Positions 14,832-20,423 of a stretch of DNA of 20,423 nucleotides are shown here, one piece after another. The DNA lies in the NCBI GenBank assembly GCA_021296435.1, contig JAGWAK010000012.1, positions 9,355 to 29,777 of the forward strand. The letters are read 5' to 3'. Source of the stretch: Acidimicrobiia bacterium. Lineage in GTDB: Bacteria > Actinomycetota > Acidimicrobiia > Acidimicrobiales > CATQHL01. The stretch's first letter is position 1. Every line of letters begins with the position of its first letter. The notes below the pieces were generated by a model. That model saw only the letters and a program-made list of their open reading frames with translations, did not search any database and was not told where the DNA came from. A program made the translations under genes and the position numbers.

Positions 14832-16292
14832 ATGGACCCCCAGGAGCACGAGGCCGACCACGGCACAGGGTCTCCGGCGGCGCCGCACATGACACCGGAG
14901 GAACTGCGCCTCTGGGGCCGGCGCTTCTTGGACTGGGTGGCCGGCTACCACGAGCAGATCGAGAGCTATCCGGTCCTCTCGCAGGTGCGACCTGGTGAGG
15001 TGGCCGACGGGCTGCCGCAGTCGCCACCTGCCGAGCCGGAGGGATTCGACGCCGTGCTGGACGACCTCGAGCGGGTCATCGTGCCGGGGCTCACCCACTG
15101 GCAATCGCCGGGGTTCTTCGCCTTCTTCCCGACGCCTGCCACCGGTCCCGCCATCCTGGGCGACCTGCTGTCCTCGGGGTTGGGGGTGCAGGGGATGCTG
15201 TGGGCCAGCAGCCCGGCCTGCACCGAACTCGAGAGCCGGGTGTTGGACTGGCTGGTGGAGTTGTGCGGCCTCCCGCAGCGGTTCCGCAGCGACGGATCCG
15301 GCGGCGGGGTGATCCAGGACTCGGCCTCCAGTTCGGCGCTGTGCGCCCTGGTCGCCGCCAGGGAGCGTGCGCTGACCTCCGCAGCCGGCGCGACCATCGC
15401 CGACCTGGTTGTGTACACGTCGCAGCACGCCCACTCCTCCATCTACAAGAGCGCCCGCATCGCCGGTTTCGGCGCCGACCGCGTCCGCTACGTCGACAGC
15501 GACCCCACCTACGCCATGAGCCCGGAGGCCCTTGCCGCCGCCGCCGTCGCCGACCGCGCCGCCGGTCTGGTGCCGTGCGCGGTGGTTGGGACCGTCGGGA
15601 CGACCTCCTCGCTGGCCTTCGATCCGGTTGCGCGCCTGGCGGCCATCGCCCGGTCCGAGGGCATGTGGACCCACGTCGACGGCGCCCTGGCCGGCGCTGC
15701 CGCGGTCTGTCCCGAGTTCCGCTTCGTGAACCGGGGCCTCGCTGCCGTGGACAGCTACTGCTTCAACCCGCACAAGTGGCTGCTCACCAACCTGGACTGC
15801 ACGGCCATGTGGGTTGCCGACCGCGAGGCCCTCACCGGCGCCCTCAGCGTCACGCCGGAGTACCTGCGCAACCCCCACAGCGAGAAGGGGACGGTGATCG
15901 ACTACCGCGACTGGCAGGTGCCCCTGGGGCGCCGCTTCCGCTCGCTGAAGCTCTGGCTGGTGCTGCGCTGGTACGGGGCGGAGGGCCTGCAGACTCATAT
16001 CCGTTCAGGCGTGGCCTGGGCCCAGCAGTTCGCCGGCTGGGTGCGCGAGCACCCCGACTTCTCCTTGGCCGCCCCGGCGCCGCTCAACCTGGTCTGCTTC
16101 CGCCACCGGGGCGGCGACGAAGTCAATCGCCGCATCCTCGACGCGGTGAACGAAGAGGGGCGCTTCTACATCACCCACACCGTCCTCGACGGCCAGTACA
16201 CGCTGCGCCTCTCGGTGGGGACCGTGGCCACCCGCGCCCACCACGTCGAGGCTGCCTGGGACGCCATCACCGCAGCAGCCGCCAACCTCTGA
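14832..16292 (+). CDS. Group II PLP-dependent amino-acid decarboxylase (aromatic type)
   Basis: The 486-residue product belongs to the aromatic-L-amino-acid decarboxylase family, which makes amines such as tryptamine, tyramine or phenethylamine. It has the cofactor lysine in FNPHKW (K315), the ring-stacking histidine in HAHSSIYKS (H201), GTVGTTSSLAFDP, the pyridine-nitrogen aspartate in HVDGALAG (D283), and PEYLRN with the loop tyrosine Y344 needed for decarboxylation over side reactions. LGRRFRSLKLWLVLRWYG is also diagnostic. The usual VDAAYAG reads VDGALAG here, a change next to the cofactor site. Start is taken at 14832; an ATG at 14889 (MTPEELRLWG) also fits the family N-terminus, and neither has a good ribosome site. 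Substrate cannot be told from sequence alone. The gene is 11 bases after the NUDIX gene. Confidence 0.9.
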   Translation: MDPQEHEADHGTGSPAAPHMTPEELRLWGRRFLDWVAGYHEQIESYPVLSQVRPGEVADGLPQSPPAEPEGFDAVLDDLERVIVPGLTHWQSPGFFAFFPTPATGPAILGDLLSSGLGVQGMLWASSPACTELESRVLDWLVELCGLPQRFRSDGSGGGVIQDSASSSALCALVAARERALTSAAGATIADLVVYTSQHAHSSIYKSARIAGFGADRVRYVDSDPTYAMSPEALAAAAVADRAAGLVPCAVVGTVGTTSSLAFDPVARLAAIARSEGMWTHVDGALAGAAAVCPEFRFVNRGLAAVDSYCFNPHKWLLTNLDCTAMWVADREALTGALSVTPEYLRNPHSEKGTVIDYRDWQVPLGRRFRSLKLWLVLRWYGAEGLQTHIRSGVAWAQQFAGWVREHPDFSLAAPAPLNLVCFRHRGGDEVNRRILDAVNEEGRFYITHTVLDGQYTLRLSVGTVATRAHHVEAAWDAITAAAANL

Positions 16293-16476
16293 GCGCGGCT
16301 GTCCGGGCGGGGCCGCCGGTGCCCGTCGTCGGCGCGTCTGGCGAAATCACGCCGCCACCGACCCCCGGCGTCCCCGCCGCCGCGCACTGTGCCGGCTGTC
16401 CGGACGGGCCGGACGTCAGGATCCTGCTACGTGGTCGGCGCGCTGCCTATGCTCCCCGCAAGGGGAGGTGCGAGCG
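16293..16476. other. 184-base intergenic gap before guaB3
   Basis: This is the longest non-coding stretch in the window. It holds a small hairpin (16398-16403 with 16409-16414, GTCCGG/CCGGAC, loop of 5), a possible -10 box at 16448 and the guaB3 ribosome site. A reading frame crosses it from the shadow of the decarboxylase gene but has no conserved character. I see no tRNA, small RNA or second gene in it. Confidence 0.5.
16448..16467 (+). promoter_or_regulatory. Candidate -10 box and ribosome site for guaB3-guaA
   Basis: TATGCT at 16448-16453 matches TANNNT, and AAGGGGAGG at 16459-16467 is a strong Shine-Dalgarno sequence. The latter is 9 bases before the GTG at 16477 and touches the GTG at 16468, so it favours 16477 as the start. 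No convincing -35 element was found, and the promoter call is tentative. Confidence 0.35.
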
Positions 16477-17640
16477 GTGGCGGACATCGAGATCGGTTTC
16501 GGCAAGAGCGGACGTCGGGCCTACGGGCTCGACGAGATCACCATCGTGCCCGCCCGGCGCACCCGCGACCCCGACGACGTCGACATCTCCTGGGAGATCG
16601 ACGCCTACCGCCTGCCGCTGCCCCTGCTGGGTGCGGCGATGGACAGCGTGGTGTCGCCGCCCTCGGCCGGGCTGATCGGCAAGCTCGGCGGCATCGGCGT
16701 GTTGAACGTCGAGGGACTGTGGACGCGCTACGAGGATCCGGCCCCTGCTTTCGAGGCGATCCGGAGCGCCTCCGACGCCGAGGCCACAGCCCGGATGCAG
16801 GAGGTCTACGCCGCTCCTGTCATCCCGCAGTTGATCGGCGAGCGGGTGCAGCAGATGAGGGAGCGTGCCACGCTGGTCAGCGCAGCCGTCACACCCCAGC
16901 GGGCGAGGAAGTTGCTCGACCATCTGGCCGATGCCGAAGTCGACCTTCTGGTCATTCAAGGCACGGTCGTGACGGCCGAGCACAAGTCCAAAGTTCGCAA
17001 ACCGCTCAACTTGAAGAAGGTCGTGCGCGAACTCCCGATGCCGGTCATCGTGGGCGGTTGCGCCAGCTACGAGGCCGGATTGCATCTCATGCGCACCGGT
17101 GCGTCCGGCGTTCTGGTGGGTGTCGGTCCGGGCGCCGCCTGTACCAGCCGCGGGGTTCTGGGCATCGGCGTTCCCCAGGCGACGGCGATTGCCGACGTGC
17201 GGGCGGCGCGCATGCGCCACCTCGATGAGACCGGTGTCTACGTTCATCTGATCGCCGACGGCGGGATGGCAACCGGCGGCGACATCGCCAAGGCCGTCGC
17301 CTGCGGCGCAGACGCCGTGATGCTGGGTTCACCGTTGGCGGCGGCTGCCGAGGCGCCCGGCGGCGGCTACCACTGGGGGATGGCCACGCCGCACGCGGCA
17401 CTGCCACGCGGCGCCCGCGTGCACGTGGGCCGGCGCGGCACGCTGGAGGAGATCCTCATGGGGCCGGCCCGGGAGGCCGACGGGCGCAGCAACCTGTTCG
17501 GCGCCCTGTCGACCACCATGGCGGCCAGCGGCTACGCCACGCTCAAGGAGCTGCAGAAAGCCGAGGTGATGGTGGCACCGTCGATCGCCACCGAGGGCAA
17601 GGCTCTGCAGCACCACCAGGGCGTCGGCATGGGGCTGTGA
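16477..17640 (+). CDS. guaB3: GuaB3-type IMP dehydrogenase
   Basis: IMP dehydrogenase converts IMP to XMP, the rate-limiting step to GMP. The 387-residue product starts [20 protein letters not shown] and has the GuaB3 N-terminal pattern [17 protein letters not shown]. It lacks the CBS pair that classical GuaB carries. The catalytic cysteine is present in [17 protein letters not shown] (C222), followed by [20 protein letters not shown] and [15 protein letters not shown] reductase is also CBS-free, but its N-terminus differs, so GuaB3 is favoured. The start at 16477 is set by spacing from AAGGGGAGG. The stop overlaps the guaA GTG by 4 bases, so XMP formation and its amination are probably co-expressed. 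Confidence 0.9.
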   Translation: MADIEIGFGKSGRRAYGLDEITIVPARRTRDPDDVDISWEIDAYRLPLPLLGAAMDSVVSPPSAGLIGKLGGIGVLNVEGLWTRYEDPAPAFEAIRSASDAEATARMQEVYAAPVIPQLIGERVQQMRERATLVSAAVTPQRARKLLDHLADAEVDLLVIQGTVVTAEHKSKVRKPLNLKKVVRELPMPVIVGGCASYEAGLHLMRTGASGVLVGVGPGAACTSRGVLGIGVPQATAIADVRAARMRHLDETGVYVHLIADGGMATGGDIAKAVACGADAVMLGSPLAAAAEAPGGGYHWGMATPHAALPRGARVHVGRRGTLEEILMGPAREADGRSNLFGALSTTMAASGYATLKELQKAEVMVAPSIATEGKALQHHQGVGMGL

Positions 17641-19187
17641 CGGCCACCCTGGACGCCGCCGGGAGGCGTGGCGGCGTGCTGGTGGTGGACTTCGGCGCCC
17701 AGTACGCCCAGTTGATCGCCCGCCGGGTGCGCGAGGCCAACGTCTACAGCGAGATCGTCCCACACGACATCAGCGCCACGCGGGTGCGCCGGCGCAGCCC
17801 GGCCGGGTTGATTCTCAGCGGCGGACCCGAGTCGGTGCACGCCTCCGGCGCCCCTCGTCTCGACCCCGAGATCCTGTCGCTGGGGATTCCGGTGCTGGGC
17901 ATCTGCTACGGCGCGCAACTCCTGGCCCACGAACTGGGCGGCAAGGTGGACCGCAGCGGCCTGGCGGAGTACGGGAGGGTGGAACTCCACGTGACCGGGC
18001 CGGGGACGGTCGTCTCCGCCGATCTTCCCGCCGACCAGCAGGTCTGGATGAGCCACCGTGACGCCGTCGTGCGGCCGCCCGAAGGCGCAGCAGTGACTGC
18101 TGTCACCGCCGACTCGCCCGCCGCCGCCTTCGAACATCCCGCCGACCGCCTCTTCGGCGTGCAGTTCCATCCCGAGGTGGCGCACACCCCCCACGGCCAG
18201 CGCATGCTGCAGAACTTCCTGTACGAGGCGTGCGGCTGCGCCCCGGCGTGGACGGCGGACTGCATCGTCGAGACGTCGGTCGCGGCGATCCGGAAGCAGG
18301 TGGGCACCGGCCGTGCGGTGTGCGGGCTGTCGGGAGGCGTCGACTCGGCTGTTGCCGCAGCGTTGGTGCGCGACGCCATCGGCGACCGCCTCACCTGCAT
18401 TTTCGTCGACACGGGGCTCATGCGTGCCGGCGAGGCAGCACAGGTGCGCGAAGTTTTCGATGGTCAAGGGCTGGTGTTTGTGGACGCCTCGGAGACGTTC
18501 CTGGCGGCGCTCGCCGGGGTCTCAGACCCCGAGACGAAACGTCGCATCATCGGCGAGCTGTTCGTGCGTGTCTTCGAGCGTGAGGCGAAGGCGCTCGGCG
18601 AGGTGGACTACCTCGTGCAGGGCACCCTCTATCCCGACGTCATCGAATCCGGCGGCGACGTGGCGGCCCGCATCAAGAGCCACCACAACGTCGGCGGTCT
18701 TCCCGCCGACATGCGGCTGGAACTCACCGAGCCGCTGCGAGACCTTTTCAAGGACGAGGTGCGGCTGGTCGGCGAGCAACTGGGTCTGCCGTCCGAGGTG
18801 GTGTGGCGGCATCCGTTCCCCGGGCCGGGGCTGGCCGTGCGCATCGTTGGGGAGATCACGCCCGAGCGGGTCGAGACGGTGCGTGCCGCGGACGCCATCG
18901 TGCGTGCCGAGATCCACCGCGCCGGTTTGGACCGGGAGGTGTGGCAGGTGTTGGCCGTGCTGCTGGAGGTGCGCTCGGTGGGCGTCATGGGTGACGAACG
19001 CACCTACGGTCACCCGATCGTGATCCGGGCTGTGACCAGCGCGGACGCCATGACCGCGGACTTTGCGCGCCTGCCCTACGACGTTCTGGAGACGATGGCG
19101 AGTCGGATCGTGGCCGAAGTCCCCGGGGTCAACAGGGTCGTCTACGACATCACGTCGAAGCCCCCCGGCACAATCGAGTGGGAGTGA
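17637..19187 (+). CDS. guaA: GMP synthase (glutamine-hydrolysing)
   Basis: GuaA aminates XMP to GMP using ATP and glutamine. The 516-residue product has an N-terminal class I glutaminase with [18 protein letters not shown], the nucleophile C90 in GICYGAQLL, and H178 and E180 in VQFHPEV. The ATP pyrophosphatase part has the PP-loop [13 protein letters not shown] at 232, and the dimerisation domain ends [13 protein letters not shown], the conserved C-terminus. Length is normal. The GTG start overlaps the guaB3 stop (GTGA); the first 12 residues before GVLVVDFG are not conserved. The stop codon lies inside a perfect inverted repeat shared with the convergent S1-like gene. Confidence 0.97.
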   Translation: MTATLDAAGRRGGVLVVDFGAQYAQLIARRVREANVYSEIVPHDISATRVRRRSPAGLILSGGPESVHASGAPRLDPEILSLGIPVLGICYGAQLLAHELGGKVDRSGLAEYGRVELHVTGPGTVVSADLPADQQVWMSHRDAVVRPPEGAAVTAVTADSPAAAFEHPADRLFGVQFHPEVAHTPHGQRMLQNFLYEACGCAPAWTADCIVETSVAAIRKQVGTGRAVCGLSGGVDSAVAAALVRDAIGDRLTCIFVDTGLMRAGEAAQVREVFDGQGLVFVDASETFLAALAGVSDPETKRRIIGELFVRVFEREAKALGEVDYLVQGTLYPDVIESGGDVAARIKSHHNVGGLPADMRLELTEPLRDLFKDEVRLVGEQLGLPSEVVWRHPFPGPGLAVRIVGEITPERVETVRAADAIVRAEIHRAGLDREVWQVLAVLLEVRSVGVMGDERTYGHPIVIRAVTSADAMTADFARLPYDVLETMASRIVAEVPGVNRVVYDITSKPPGTIEWE

Positions 19188-19215
19188 GTCGCCCCGGAGT
19201 CGCCTGACTCACTCC
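19181..19215. terminator. Bidirectional stem-loop covering both stop codons of guaA and the S1-like gene
   Basis: GGAGTGAGTC at 19181-19190 and GACTCACTCC at 19206-19215 are perfect 10-base inverted copies around a 15-base spacer. Both genes therefore end with the same bases: GAG, TGA, GTC. The position between convergent genes fits a two-way terminator. No T-run follows on either side, so it would be of the hairpin-only type often described in high-GC bacteria. Confidence 0.6.
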
Positions 19216-20423
19216 TGATCGGCGGGGCGCACCAGCACCGCCAGATTCACCGAGAACTCCAGATCGCGGCGCTGGCGGTCCACCTTGGTGACCTCGGCCA
19301 GCACGCTGTCCCCGGGCACCACCACCTCCCGGGGATGGCGGATGGGGGCCTCGGCGAGTTCCGCGGTCGGCACCAGGCCCCTGATCCCGTCGCCGACGGT
19401 TACGAACGCTCCGAACGGTGCGAGCGAGACGACTGTGGCCTCATGGCGCTCGCCGGGTCGTATCGCCTTGAGGGGATCGTCGCCGATCCGCAGCGACAGG
19501 TCCAGGTTCATCTTGGCGGGAGCGGTGTGCAGGACCACGGCCTCCACCTCGTCTCCCACCGCCACCACGTCGCTGGGTCGGCGCACCCGGAACCAACTCA
19601 GCTCGCTGCGGCGGATGCGGCCCCGCAGGTTCCCCTCGGCCATCACCAGAGCCCCGAAATCCTCGACCTTCGTGATCCGGGCGCGCAGCCTCGTACCCGG
19701 GGACAGTTCGGAGAGTCGTTTGCGGGCGGCCTGCCGGTCGCGGGTGCGCAGCGCAGCCTTGCGGGACAGGATGCAGCGGCCCTTGAGTTGGTTCACCTCG
19801 GTGACCTTGCACTCCACCTCGGTGCCCACGAGCGACTCCAAGTCGTCGTCACCGGCCATCGAGGCTGGTACGAATGCCCGGATGCCGATATCCACGGTGA
19901 GGCCTGCTGCGACGGCATCGGTCACGGTGCCGGAGACGATCCCGCCGGTCTTGCGGGCGTTCTGGGCCAATTCCCAGGCTTGTTGCTGGCGTCCCCAGCT
20001 CCGGGAGAGGACGATGCGCTGCTTGTGGTCCTCGCGCACCAGGACAGCCGCCTCGACGGGGTCGCCGACCCGCACCTCGCCGGTGAGGTCCACGTCCAGT
20101 CCCGCTGTCCAGTGGCGGCTCCCGATAACGCCGCGGCGCCCCGACCCCAGGTCCAACTCCACCTCCCGGCGTTCCACGGCCGTGACGACACCCGAGACGA
20201 TGTCCCCGCTGTTCAGGCCCCCGGTGGTGGCGGCCGAGGCGATCGGTTTGCCGATCCCGGTACCGGGCTCGGGCGCGGTCCCCTCGGCGGCCTGGCGTTC
20301 GGGGACGGCCTTCTTCGGCTCTTCGGCGGCTGGTTCCTCCGTGGTGGGTTCCTCGGCGGCGGGTTCCTCAGCCTCGGCTTGGGATTCGGTGGTGGCCGCT
20401 TCGGGTTGCTCGCTAGCCGCTTC
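19209..20423 (-). CDS. Ribosomal protein S1-like RNA-binding protein (partial at N-terminus)
   Basis: The frame is open from the right window edge to the TGA at 19209-19211, giving 404 visible residues; the start lies outside. Four S1 (OB-fold) RNA-binding domains follow one another at about visible residues 72-142, 160-222, 242-312 and 322-392, for example GDIVSGVVTAV, GGIVSGTVTDA, LRARITKVEDFGALV with SELSW, and HEATVVSLAPFGAFV. The layout matches actinobacterial S1, but the sequence seems diverged from RpsA as I know it, so it may be a second S1 paralogue. The first 70 residues form an acidic, proline-rich, probably disordered tail with EEP repeats. A GTG at 20177 could be read as a start but would cut into the first S1 domain, so I reject it. 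It is the only minus-strand gene and converges on guaA. Confidence 0.85.
   Translation of the reverse strand, partial: EAASEQPEAATTESQAEAEEPAAEEPTTEEPAAEEPKKAVPERQAAEGTAPEPGTGIGKPIASAATTGGLNSGDIVSGVVTAVERREVELDLGSGRRGVIGSRHWTAGLDVDLTGEVRVGDPVEAAVLVREDHKQRIVLSRSWGRQQQAWELAQNARKTGGIVSGTVTDAVAAGLTVDIGIRAFVPASMAGDDDLESLVGTEVECKVTEVNQLKGRCILSRKAALRTRDRQAARKRLSELSPGTRLRARITKVEDFGALVMAEGNLRGRIRRSELSWFRVRRPSDVVAVGDEVEAVVLHTAPAKMNLDLSLRIGDDPLKAIRPGERHEATVVSLAPFGAFVTVGDGIRGLVPTAELAEAPIRHPREVVVPGDSVLAEVTKVDRQRRDLEFSVNLAVLVRPADQE
20317..20376 (-). repeat. Four 15-bp tandem repeats coding EEP pentapeptides
   Basis: Four degenerate 15-base units (plus-strand consensus GGTTCCTCGGCGGCG) lie in a row. In the minus-strand S1-like gene they encode EAEEP, AAEEP, TTEEP and AAEEP. 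The unit length is a multiple of three, so copy number could change without breaking the frame. Confidence 0.7.

Noticed and set aside
13564..15027. Minus-strand open frame of 487 codons over the peptidase and NUDIX genes
   Set aside because: No motif and biased composition; the opposite strand has good family matches.
16398..16414. GTCCGG/CCGGAC hairpin as a terminator after the decarboxylase
   Set aside because: It lies about 105 bases past the stop, has a 6-bp stem and no T-run, so I mention it only within the gap entry.
16293..16476. Possible small gene or riboswitch before guaB3
   Set aside because: No conserved frame and no recognisable purine riboswitch core could be seen by eye.
15200..16675. 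Plus-strand frame of 491 codons overlapping the decarboxylase and reaching into guaB3
   Set aside because: Arginine/proline-rich shadow in another frame; the decarboxylase frame holds all PLP motifs.
20177..20179. GTG at 20177-20175 (minus strand) as start of the S1-like gene
   Set aside because: It would delete the first strand of S1 domain 1 (GDIVSGVVTAV), and the frame stays open with protein-like sequence to the window edge.

Overview
The window is a GC-rich (about 70% by eye), densely packed stretch of bacterial chromosome. It carries 23 protein genes: 22 on the plus strand and one on the minus strand at the right edge. I see no rRNA, tRNA, CRISPR array, insertion sequence or phage gene. 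Protein sequences (R/A/G-rich, cysteine-free S4, GuaB3-type IMP dehydrogenase) and gene order point to an actinobacterium. From memory of the Mycobacterium tuberculosis map (infA-rpmJ-rpsM-rpsK-rpsD-rpoA-rplQ-truA ... rplM-rpsI-glmM-glmS ... nnr ... alr ... guaB3 ... guaA), the window is a compressed version of that order. I favour a non-mycobacterial deep lineage such as Acidimicrobiia, but this is inference.

Region 1 (1-4709) is the end of the ribosomal protein superoperon: the last codons of secY, adk, infA, rpmJ, rpsM, rpsK, rpsD, rpoA, rplQ and truA. The usual map gene is missing between adk and infA. IF-1 appears to start at a CTG codon. Two RNA hairpins lie between genes of this block. 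Region 2 (4772-5604) is rplM-rpsI, with a candidate leaderless promoter directly before rplM.

Region 3 (5652-13174) is an envelope-precursor block: glmM, a very enlarged glmS, acpS, nnr and alr, joined from glmM to alr by 1-4 base stop/start overlaps. GlmM and GlmS make glucosamine phosphates for peptidoglycan, Alr makes D-alanine, AcpS activates acyl carrier protein and Nnr repairs hydrated NAD(P)H. The 1079-residue GlmS is the most unusual protein here. Its catalytic residues are conserved, but it has about 100 extra residues near the N-terminus, about 110 before the conserved C-tail, and 195 after that tail, which is normally the end of the protein.

Region 4 (13187-16292) holds three accessory enzymes: a P1/DmpA-type peptidase, a NudL-like CoA pyrophosphatase and a group II PLP amino-acid decarboxylase. 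Region 5 (16477-19187) is guaB3-guaA for GMP synthesis. Region 6 (19209-20423, minus strand) is a partial ribosomal-protein-S1-like gene with four S1 domains and an acidic repeat tail. It converges on guaA, and a perfect 10-bp inverted repeat covers both stop codons.

I found no obvious defence, mobile or secondary-metabolite system. The points most worth following are the GlmS architecture, the CTG start of infA, the leaderless rplM promoter and the shared inverted repeat at the guaA/S1 junction.
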